From: Symsagittifera roscoffensis
Lineage: Eukaryota > Xenacoelomorpha > Acoela > Convolutidae
Direction of reading: 5' to 3'
Length of the DNA: 64,000 bases
NCBI RefSeq assembly: GCF_963678635.1
Contig: NC_087067.1
Coordinates: 50,396,233-50,460,232, forward strand
Shown: one piece after another, positions 27,878 to 36,470 of the stretch
How the letters are laid out: the number at the start of each line of letters is the position of its first letter
Numbering within the stretch: the stretch's first letter is position 1
Made by a program: the position numbers and the translations under genes
The notes under the pieces: generated by a model
The model's database searches: none
Told to the model about the DNA's origin: nothing
Seen by the model: only the letters and a program-made list of their open reading frames with translations

Positions 27878-30800
27878 GGCGATTACAAGAAGCTGCCGGA
27901 GGCAATCCCTGAATTCCCTCTGATAAGAAGGATGTTGCTCGGAGCAGTCTCCGTGGCACAGACTCCTAGATTGGGAGCATTCGAAGCCAATGAAAGGAGA
28001 GTAGGGAATTTCGTGGGAACGATGGATCCATACTTTGTAGGGAGAAATGCCGCCGTGTTACAGTACACACGATTTGCATACACGGATCAAGCGACGAGAA
28101 GGCGAATAAGCAACGCCGCGACTCCCAAGCCTGGAAGATTTGATGAGGAATGGAAGGAATTAGGCTTAGCTTCGATGAGGATGAGAGAACGGACCGAATT
28201 GCCTGAAGCCTCATTAATCCTGACCAGTGTGAAAAAAGAGATGAAAGTGGGAGGGTTATTGCAGACAAGAACTTTCCTAGCACCCTTCGGCTGCGAAGAA
28301 ATCAAAGTGGTCCATGGAGAAGAGGAGGATAAATCGGCCGGTACACTGCTCATACCGAGATTCCAGGAAGAAGCCGACAATGACGAACAAGGACCATTGA
28401 GCTCGAACAAAGATAAATCTGAAGGAAATGACGGACAGAGTGGAAGCCGTCAAACCGAAGAACCCATGCAACAAGATCAAGCTGGTGGGGAAGACTACAG
28501 GGCATCGACAGGAGGAACATCCAGCCTGGATTTCAATATCTTCAGTAATCTTGAGAACAATGCAGACACATTGGAAACGACTGAGCCAGCGGATGAAGGC
28601 ATCTCGACACTGGAGCCTCCGTCAGCCTTTATGGAATTGAAACGGAATTTGCCGGAGAGCAGCTCTCCTGGCAATTCAAGAAATAACGACCAGAGAATCC
28701 TCATGGAATCACCTCGGAGGAGAAGAATAGAGACCTCAGCCAGAGTACCTTTCTTGGGAACGCTGCCCGAAGAAGAATGGGAAGTACATCACCGAGACCA
28801 CGAGAGTAGGACGGGATGCAAGCTGGACAGAGTGACGTTTATGGAAGAAGTCTGGACCGTGGTTCAAAGCTATGAGACCCAGTCTATTCTAAAAACGGGT
28901 CTCAACCAACCCTTGATGAGAGAAGTGCTTGACAAGCTTGATGAGTGTGAAGGGAGACTGAGTGAGTTGTTGATCGACTCAGCCACTGATGAGAGTGAAG
29001 CGAATTCTCCCATCAAGATGACACCGCAGGACGATGAAGGAGAGGTGGTGTATCTGTCAAGAACCAGGAGAGGGACGATACGATCAAAAATGGTGATTGA
29101 TAAAATCAATGCGATGAAAATGAAGTTAGGCAGCAGAGTGATGCCGAGGAGAGTTGGAAAGACGAAGGTGGATTCAGAAATATCGATGAAAGCTGGTAAC
29201 TCAGCGAAAAGGAAACGAGTTGAGGAGGTCATGGATTTGGGGCAAGGTGATTATCAATTGTCTGGCACAGATAGAATATTAACTGATATAGCGATGGTGC
29301 CACCCTTTCTCATGGCGGAGATAAAGTCAACCGGTTATAAATTCAAAAGGAGTGACCGCACTCTGACTGGAGCAACCTTAGAAATGGAAATACTCAGCCA
29401 ATGTGGAGAGAGCAAAATGAAAGACTTCAAGCCATCTCCCATGAATCATGGAAAGGGAAGTGTCGCAGGACAACTAACACCAGTGGAATACAACCGACTG
29501 ACAGTGTCGGAGACTGTGTCGATAGATGAACCCACCGGTGGATACATGGAGATGTTGGAATACCGAAACTCGGCTAGAGGGTATGTAATGGCCCTGGAAG
29601 ACGAAAAAGCCATGGAGGGTTATCTGGAAACGATGTTGCAAGGCACCACCCTCAAGCAGAAGGCGTACGGGACTTTGGCGTCGTCTGACATACAGGCGGA
29701 AAAGATCGAGCAGTTAGTGAGCCTTCCATGGAAAGCAGTAGTGTTGAGGTATTTCGAAGAAGAAATGAGGACTATGCCAAGAATACATGCTCTCGTGGCA
29801 GTACCTTACGTAAGAACAGAGTTACAACTCAGGTTCGCCTGGTGCATGATGGGACTGACTTGCGAAGAATATGACTCAGAAGAAAGGAAGAGATCAAAAG
29901 TGGAAAAGGTTTTCTTTATGACGAACCTGAGGGATCTGATAGTCCAGGAGGGAGCAGCAGTAGCGTGTGCGAAGCGGAGAGACGCTCTCTGTTTCATTCG
30001 ATTCCTGATAGAGCAGATTTCAGTACCTGCATTAAACACTTGTGTTAAAATGTTGAGGGAAGGCGATGAGCGAACGAAAGCCTTATTCTTGCTAGCACTG
30101 CTGGATATGCAGCAAAGTGAACCGATGAGGGTGAACATGAAAGAACCTGAGGAGTTGGAACCCATGAAAAAGATAGACGAAATCAGGAGATTCTCAAACA
30201 AGGAGCTGAGACTCACAAAAGAATCTATGGGAGCATTGCCAAAATCCAGTGAATACTGTGGACCGATCAAGAAGAAATCGTATGGCTACGTATCCGGGAT
30301 CATAGGGATCGCGTACAATCCTTTCCTGAGTGAAGACATACGCGATTGCTTCTTCGATTATGAGCAGGCGGTGTTGCTAAGATTCTGGACGTCCAGAATT
30401 GTAACGATTAAGAGCGTTAACAATCCACAGGCCAAATTGGGACTGGTCTTGGAAGAAGAGGTGACTGCACCTTCAGTGCCAAAATCCGACAAAAGAGTGG
30501 AGTTTGGGTTGGGATTCTCAGATGAATTACTGAGAACGAGCTTGATGACAGTGTGGGAATTGATGAGGCCATCATGGTGTCCTAGTCCCAACGCTGACTC
30601 AATATTACGGGCGACGCAAGACGTACAGAGGGAACTGAATGCAGACTGTAACCTGCGTGACCTCAACATCATATATAATGTGATGATAACAGCCTCTAAG
30701 AGCAACGGAGAAGATAAGGTGGAGTTGCCTGGCTGGGGACCAGAAGACTGGGTCAAACCTGGTAGCTGTCTGGCGGAAGTCTGTGGACTGGAGGGTAACG

Positions 30801-31660
30801 TTTGTGTAGGTCTGGACTGTGTGAAGACCCTGGTGAAACAACACAAGCAATTGACGGTATTGTTTGGGAATGTAGTGATGAAAGCTAGAACAGAAACGGA
30901 ACTGATAGCAGATTGCCATGGAGGAACCGATGTGAATCTAGTGACTGCACTAGGATTCTACAGCATGTTTGGTTCTTTAGAGTCACTATTGAATCTAGAA
31001 CAGAAACATGAGATGGTCACAGCCATCAGTGTAGAAGTATTCCCAGGAGTTCTGCAGACTGAGCAGAAATACATAGGAAAATGGAGGGAAGCAATCGAGA
31101 CGGAAATGAACATCAGACACAGCGAGACTTATTGTAGACCATCAGGAGCACGATATTTGGTGGGTTCAACGTTGGCTCCAATGTTCAGGAGCAGATATCC
31201 TGTACATTTCGTGGCTGTGGACGTGAAGAGTACAAGAACGATCGTGGATCAAGCCTTCTCAGTGCCGAAGTGTGTGAGATTGGCGAGAATGTCTGAAAAG
31301 TCTTACGAGTTACTATGTAAGATGTTCCCAGCAGTTCCGGAGAGAACCAAAGAAGAATTGGAGTCAATACTAGGAAAGAAGTTCATGGGATATGTGAGTG
31401 GGAACTTCAGTGACTTTGAGAGACAGAAACAGAGAGGATCAACTGTCACAGATTACAATGCAGTAGATGAGAATGATGAAGTCCACCGAGTGATGATGGA
31501 AGTGGAACCATTACTGGAAGCTTCGGGAAAACCTAATTGGAGGAGCATCATGTTGACACATGATGAGTTTCCTTGCCACTGCTTGCTGCAGACCTGGTGG
31601 TATCTCAAGCGTAGTAATCTGATGTTGATATGGGTTTACCAGATTCATCACAGCCCGTAA
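27878..31660 (+). CDS. ORF2 continued: long C-terminal region, unassigned
   Basis: It is in phase with the preceding segment across a single TGA; the first ATG is at 27,932, and 1,242 codons are open. The first 130 residues are compact; about 135-330 is an acidic, Ser/Gln-rich disordered linker; about 330-480 is a mixed basic region; from about 590 on it is folded, with many Trp, Cys and aliphatic strands. I recognise no family. The end (VYQIHHSP) is false: a 25-nt deletion at about 31,635 relative to the duplicated copy at 34,046 shifts the phase. No signal peptide is present, and the only strongly hydrophobic stretch (VTIVIVGVMMVI) falls after the break. Function unknown. Confidence 0.6.
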   Translation, partial: GDYKKLPEAIPEFPLIRRMLLGAVSVAQTPRLGAFEANERRVGNFVGTMDPYFVGRNAAVLQYTRFAYTDQATRRRISNAATPKPGRFDEEWKELGLASMRMRERTELPEASLILTSVKKEMKVGGLLQTRTFLAPFGCEEIKVVHGEEEDKSAGTLLIPRFQEEADNDEQGPLSSNKDKSEGNDGQSGSRQTEEPMQQDQAGGEDYRASTGGTSSLDFNIFSNLENNADTLETTEPADEGISTLEPPSAFMELKRNLPESSSPGNSRNNDQRILMESPRRRRIETSARVPFLGTLPEEEWEVHHRDHESRTGCKLDRVTFMEEVWTVVQSYETQSILKTGLNQPLMREVLDKLDECEGRLSELLIDSATDESEANSPIKMTPQDDEGEVVYLSRTRRGTIRSKMVIDKINAMKMKLGSRVMPRRVGKTKVDSEISMKAGNSAKRKRVEEVMDLGQGDYQLSGTDRILTDIAMVPPFLMAEIKSTGYKFKRSDRTLTGATLEMEILSQCGESKMKDFKPSPMNHGKGSVAGQLTPVEYNRLTVSETVSIDEPTGGYMEMLEYRNSARGYVMALEDEKAMEGYLETMLQGTTLKQKAYGTLASSDIQAEKIEQLVSLPWKAVVLRYFEEEMRTMPRIHALVAVPYVRTELQLRFAWCMMGLTCEEYDSEERKRSKVEKVFFMTNLRDLIVQEGAAVACAKRRDALCFIRFLIEQISVPALNTCVKMLREGDERTKALFLLALLDMQQSEPMRVNMKEPEELEPMKKIDEIRRFSNKELRLTKESMGALPKSSEYCGPIKKKSYGYVSGIIGIAYNPFLSEDIRDCFFDYEQAVLLRFWTSRIVTIKSVNNPQAKLGLVLEEEVTAPSVPKSDKRVEFGLGFSDELLRTSLMTVWELMRPSWCPSPNADSILRATQDVQRELNADCNLRDLNIIYNVMITASKSNGEDKVELPGWGPEDWVKPGSCLAEVCGLEGNVCVGLDCVKTLVKQHKQLTVLFGNVVMKARTETELIADCHGGTDVNLVTALGFYSMFGSLESLLNLEQKHEMVTAISVEVFPGVLQTEQKYIGKWREAIETEMNIRHSETYCRPSGARYLVGSTLAPMFRSRYPVHFVAVDVKSTRTIVDQAFSVPKCVRLARMSEKSYELLCKMFPAVPERTKEELESILGKKFMGYVSGNFSDFERQKQRGSTVTDYNAVDENDEVHRVMMEVEPLLEASGKPNWRSIMLTHDEFPCHCLLQTWWYLKRSNLMLIWVYQIHHSP

Positions 31661-32295
31661 CGATAGTGATAGTGGGAGTTATGATGGTGATACGATGGCT
31701 GGAAGCTCATGTGAGAGAAAATAACAGACAGGAGGCACCGACGAGAGAACAGTTGCGGAAACTAGATTGTCTAAAAGATTTAGATATTTTTGAGACAATG
31801 TGCAAAGTTCTAAGCATTCCGATGGAAGTGAAGAAGATACGGGCAAGAAAACGATTGATGCCATGGTTCAGAGCTAACATGACTGCATGGTTGTACGAGT
31901 ATGCGAAAAAGCATATGTCGAAGCATGGCAGGGTGTACAGTGAATATCAGCTGGACATTGGAGCAGGAGCTTTCAAGCGAGCTCTCGTGACTCATCGGAA
32001 TGCAGTGACCACCGCTGTGAAAAGAATTTCCAGGACGAGTGAGCGTAGTGGAAAGGAGAAGGCAGAGATGCTGAAAGAAGATTTGGAGAGAAACGTGACG
32101 TTGTGTCTCCACAACAGCTTCTGCAGGAACAGAGAATCTAACGTGGATCCCCTACCTTGTTGTAAACAGAGGGTGGAAGAGCAGAAGTGTTGGAGGACGG
32201 CTTCCAGCAGCGTCAGGATAGCTAACGACGTGTTACAAGATACGGAAACTGAGAGTGCAGAGTCAGTATCACATGAGGAAGAAATGGAACATTGA
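31630..32295 (+). pseudogene. C-terminal end of ORF2 after a 25-nt deletion (first tandem copy)
   Basis: It continues the protein in another phase: SSQPVTIVIVGVMMVIRWLE, then helical, basic sequence with a Cys-rich tail (LCLHNSFCRNRES, PLPCCKQRV) and an acidic end (EEEMEH). In the duplicated copy at 32,684-34,732 the same residues follow without a break. The PVTIVIVG strand resembles PITIVFAG of the degenerate SGNH-like unit, hinting at a third such fold (weak). Confidence 0.6.
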
Positions 32296-32682
32296 CGGAT
32301 GACCGAAAGACAAGATGAAAAAAAAAGATGAAATTAGAAGAATTTAGAAGTTTTAGAACTTCTAAACGACAAAAAAAGAAGAAAACAAAGGAGTGATGAA
32401 GAAAAGTTAGAACTCAGAACTGTTTTTGTGTGTGAAAAACTCAAGTGAGAAACCAAGCAACCAAGTTGTAATTGAAAACTGAAACATTAAGTTGAGTTTT
32501 GAAATTGTTGCATTTATAGATTTGCATTTTAATTTTAGTTGAAGTGGTTTTAGAGACACTCACTTACTATTTATTTAGGAAGGCTTAAGTGAAGGAGTAT
32601 ATTTAAATATTCCAGCCTGCATGACTGTTTTTAATCAGCTAGGAGAACTGATCACTTTGTGGTGACATGGAAGGCTTGAGTA
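32296..32682 (+). other. 3' UTR part of the giant element (first copy)
   Basis: AT- and A-rich non-coding sequence after the ORF2 stop, with runs of AAAAAAGATGAA and an imperfect hairpin around AGAAGTTTTAGAACTTCT at 32,345. It is repeated at 34,733-35,119. No AATAAA is seen. Confidence 0.6.
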
Positions 32683-35119
32683 GAAGAAATCGTATGGCTA
32701 CGTATCCGGGATCATAGGGATCGCGTACAATCCTTTCCTGAGTGAAGACATACGCGATTGCTTCTTCGATTATGAGCAGGCGGTGTTGCTAAGATTCTGG
32801 ACGTCCAGAATTGTAACGATTAAGAGCGTTAACAATCCACAGGCCAAATTGGGACTGGTCTTGGAAGAAGAGGTGACTGCACCTTCAGTACCAAAATCCG
32901 ACAAAAGAGTGGAGTTTGGGTTGGGATTCTCAGATGAATTACTGAGAACGAGCTTGATGACAGTGTGGGAATTGATGAGGCCATCATGGTGTCCTAGTCC
33001 CAACGCTGACTCAATATTACGGGCGACGCAAGACGTACAGAGGGAACTGAATGCAGACTGTAACCTGCGTGACCTCAACATCATATATAATGTGATGATA
33101 ACAGCCTCTAAGAGCAACGGAGAAGATAAGGTGGAGTTGCCTGGCTGGGGACCAGAAGACTGGGTCAAACCTGGTAGCTGCCTGGCGGAAGTCTGTGGAC
33201 TGGAGGGTCACGTTTGTGTAGGTCTGGACTGTGTGAAGACCCTGGTGAAACAACACAAGCAATTGACGGTATTGTTTGGGAATGTAGTGATGAAAGCTAG
33301 AACAGAAACGGAACTGATAGCAGATTGCCATGGAGGAACCGATGTGAATCTAGTGACTGCACTAGGATTCTACAGCATGTTTGGTTCTTTAGAGTCACTA
33401 TTGAATCTAGAACAGAAACATGAGATGGTCACAGCCATCAGTGTAGAAGTATTCCCAGGAGTTCTGCAGACTGAGCAGAAATACATAGGAAAATGGAGGG
33501 AAGCAATCGAGACGGAAATGAACATCAGACACAGCGAGACTTATTGTAGACCATCAGGAGCACGATATTTGGTGGGTTCAACGTTGGCTCCAATGTGCAG
33601 GAGCAGATATCCTGTACATTTCGTGGCTGTGGACGTGAAGAGTACAAGAACGATCGTGGATCAAGCCTTCTCAGTGCCGAAGTGTGTGAGATTGGCGAGA
33701 ATGTCTGAAAAGTCTTACGAGTTACTATGTAAGATGTTCTCAGCAGTTCCGGAGAGAACCAAAGAAGAATTGGAGTCAATACTAGGAAAGAAGTTCATGG
33801 GATATGTGAGTGGGAACTTCAGTGACTTTGAGAGACAGAAACAGAGAGGATCAACTGTCACAGATTACAATGCAGTAGATGAGAATGATGAAGTCCACCG
33901 AGTGATGATGGAAGTGGAACCATTACTGGAAGCTTCGGGAAAACCTAATTGGAGGAGCATCATGTTGACACATGATGAGTTTCCTTGCCACTGCTTGCTG
34001 CAGACCTGGTGGTATCTCAAGCGTAGTAATCTGATGTTGATCTGGGACTCTGGAGAGCTGCTCTCCATGGATTTACCAGATTCATCACAGCCCGTAACGA
34101 TAGTGATAGTGGGAGTTATGATGGTGATACGATGGCTGGAAGCTCATGTGAGAGAAAATAACAGACAGGAGGCACCGACGAGAGAACAGTTGCGGAAACT
34201 AGATTGTCTAAAAGATTTAGATCTTTTTGAGACAATGTGCAAAGTTCTAAGCATTCCGATGGAAGTGAAGAAGATACGGGCAAGAAAACGATTGATGCCA
34301 TGGTTCAGAGCTAACATGACTGCATGGTTGTACGAGTATGCGAAAAAGCATATGTCGAAGCATGGCAGGGTGTACAGTGAATATCAGCTGGACATTGGAG
34401 CAGGAGCTTTCAAGCGAGCTCTCGTGACTCATCGGAATGCAGTGACCACCGCTGTGAAAAGAATTTCCAGGACGAGTGAGCGTAGTGGAAAGGAGAAGGC
34501 AGAGATGCTGAAAGAAGATTTGGAGAGAAACGTGACGTTGTGTCTCCACAACAGCTTCTGCAGGAACAGAGAATCTAACGTGGATCCCCTACCTTGTTGT
34601 AAACAGAGGGTGGAAGAGCAGAAGTGTTGGAGGACGGCTTCCAGCAGCGTCAGGATAGCTAACGACGTGTTACAAGATACGGAAACTGAGAGTGCAGAGT
34701 CAGTATCACAGGAGGAAGAAATGGAACATTGACGGATGACCGAAAGACAAGATGAAAAAAAAAGATGAAATTAGAAGAATTTAGAAGTTTTAGAACTTCT
34801 AAACGACAAAAAAAGAAGAAAACAAAGGAGTGATGAAGAAAAGTTAGAACTCAGAACTGTTTTTGTGTGTGAAAAACTCAAGTGAGAAACCAAGCAACCA
34901 AGTTGTAATTGAAAACTGAAACATTAAGTTGAGTTTTGAAATTGTTGCATTTATAGATTTGCATTTTAATTTTAGTTGAAGTGGTTTTAGAGACACTCAC
35001 TTACTATTTATTTAGGAAGGCTTAAGTGAAGGAGTATATTTAAATATTCCAGCCTGCATGACTGTTTTTAATCAGCTAGGAGAACTGATCACTTTGTGGT
35101 GACATGGAAGGCTTGAGTA
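32683..35119 (+). repeat. Tandem duplication, unit 2 (about 2,437 bp)
   Basis: It starts with GAAGAAATCGTATGGC, as unit 1 does, and ends with GGCTTGAGTA, the same ten bases that end unit 1. Unit 2 keeps the 25 nt missing in unit 1. No direct repeat longer than a few bases is seen at the join. Confidence 0.9.
32684..34732 (+). pseudogene. Duplicated C-terminal third of ORF2, frame intact
   Basis: The frame is open from just after a TAG formed by the duplication join (32,681-32,683) to TGA 34,732, about 680 codons, but has no start codon of its own at the join. The first in-frame GTG is 32,783. It is the same protein as 30,271-32,295 without the 25-nt deletion, showing how the end of ORF2 reads: ADCHGGTDVNLVTALGFY, VHFVAVDVKSTRTIVD, HDEFPCHCLLQTWWYL, then PVTIVIVG. 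It has no known domain. Here it can only be made if translation starts internally, so it is most likely not expressed. Confidence 0.65.
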
Positions 35120-35551
35120 ATCTCTCGAAGAGGGAGATTGTTTCATTGTTCTTTCTAACCACAGAGTTTCTTAGTTTTAATATTCAGGACAATAACAAGC
35201 AAGATTTCCGAAGGGAAAAGCGTAGTAGGATAATTTTAGCTTGTTGGTTGGCAGGACTGTCCTGCAAGTCAACACCTTTTAAATCTAAGAGAAAAAGTTT
35301 TAATCGGGACATTGACATTGGAAGTCAGAAAATATGTTTTATCTTAAGTCATAACCTCAATGTGCAGATTAAGGAGAGAATTTGAAGGCTATAGTGATGT
35401 AGTATGATGCCATTTATATTCTGCAGTGAGTCAATGTGACGTGGATAAAAGTAATTTCGTGCATTTTGCAAATTCTGTTCGATGACACTGTGACCATTTT
35501 ACGAATATCGCGTGATTCAATGAGGACATTGACCGGACTGTCCGGGGAGTA
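34733..35551 (+). other. 3' UTR and polypurine tract of the giant element
   Basis: The first part repeats 32,296-32,682. Then comes unique sequence with a 93-codon frame at 35,104-35,385 of no recognisable family, probably chance. The purine stretch GGGGAGTA at 35,544-35,551, directly before the TGTG of the 3' LTR, is the likely plus-strand primer (polypurine tract), though short. Confidence 0.55.
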
Positions 35552-36470
35552 TGTGACATTCGACCAGAATGTGAAAAATGCAATCTCTGCAGAATTCGAA
35601 TTTTTAGCAGCGAGCCTTCCGGATTGGTGATTATTAAGAACTAAGAACGTTATTGGAACGATTGGCCAGACGGTGAGGGCTGGAATATTCTGGTATTTTA
35701 AAATTTCAAAAATTCGAATTATGACGTCATATTTCTGAGAAACGTCAGAAACGGCCATTTTAGCTAAAACATGAAAGAAAAACAGAACAACATTAGCTGC
35801 GCTAACAACAACTACGAAATCGAGATTGGAAAACGACAACGAGTTACAGAGTAACAGAGAACACTCCGAGTTGCAACTATTGTGCCGCTACAATAGTTGC
35901 AAGGCCGTTGCGAACAACGGTGAAGGGTGAAGGACGGCCTTCCGGATTAAGAAGAAATCAGGATTAACCAGCTTGATCCAGCAGATTTGTCAATCCGGAG
36001 GGGTAAAGGAACTGAAACTTTTATCCTGTTATATAAACTTTTAACTTCCTGTCATGTCCTGACTTGAATTTAATTAACATCTAGATTCATTTTGATAAGA
36101 ATGAGAAGCTAGGAGTTGGGGGAAAGGGTTGATCCATCTTCGATGGAGATGATGATTTTTATCTACTGAACAAAAACAATAGTAATATAATAAGTAGTAG
36201 CCCTGTTTTTAGGAGTGACCTCGTGGTCTGGGGATACTGAGACCCAGCCATGAGCTCACTATTTCTGCATGTAATCTAGTTAATTTAAGTGTTTTGACCG
36301 AAGCCGAAAGCAGTAACGTTTTTGTCGACCCGATGTTAGAAAGACCACCGAAAAGTACTGGCTTGGTAGAGACGGTGAAAAGTATGCAAAGCTCTGTTTA
36401 GACGTTAGCCAGTCGTCTTAAGACTTAGTTTTGTCTTCCGTTGATATGTATCTTCCGGGCGAATGTTACA
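35552..36470 (+). repeat. 3' LTR of the giant element
   Basis: TGTGACATTCG...GAATGTTACA, about 98% identical by eye to 9,473-10,390 (about 15 differences). It carries TATATAAAC at 36,030-36,038. It is followed by a second AATGTTACA (36,471-36,479) and then by the leader of another element copy rather than host DNA. Confidence 0.75.
36030..36038 (+). promoter_or_regulatory. TATA-box-like element in the 3' LTR
   Basis: TATATAAAC stands at the same LTR position as TATATATAAAC in LTR copy y. An intact TATA here and a changed one in the 5' LTR (TACATAAAC) suggests any transcription would start more easily from this LTR, into the second leader copy. Confidence 0.45.

Larger units (their letters stand above)
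30271..32682 (+). repeat. Tandem duplication, unit 1 (2,412 bp)
   Basis: This unit covers the last part of ORF2 and the start of the 3' UTR. It is followed directly by unit 2 (32,683-35,119, about 2,437 bp). The units differ at roughly eight or nine single bases plus one 25-nt deletion in unit 1, so the event is recent. It could also be an assembly error that joined two haplotypes or copies. Confidence 0.9.
9473..36470 (+). mobile_element. Giant Ty3/gypsy-class LTR retroelement with macro-like and SGNH-hydrolase domains
   Basis: Order: 918-bp LTR, about 3-kb leader, gag-protease, RT, RNase H, integrase, acidic linker, macro-like domain, 0.4-kb spacer, a second long frame of about 8.9 kb beginning with an SGNH hydrolase, a partly duplicated 3' end, a polypurine stretch, and the second LTR. 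The PR-RT-RH-IN order, the DD35E integrase and a GPY/F-like module place it in Ty3/gypsy (Metaviridae-like). The size is comparable to giant gypsy elements such as planarian Burro or plant Ogre, but I cannot say which named family it belongs to. This copy is defective (stops and frameshifts throughout). The LTRs differ at about 15 of 918 positions by eye. No target-site duplication can be checked, because the 3' LTR is followed by the leader of another copy rather than by flanking DNA. Confidence 0.85.

Noticed and set aside
25655-34732. Envelope glycoprotein in ORF2
   Set aside because: No signal peptide, no clear transmembrane anchor, no furin-like site or fusion-peptide pattern. The best hydrophobic stretch is about 14 residues and looks like a buried strand.
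35104-35385. 93-codon frame before the 3' LTR as a third gene
   Set aside because: It starts inside the duplicated 3' UTR, has no recognisable domain and an AT-driven composition; likely chance.
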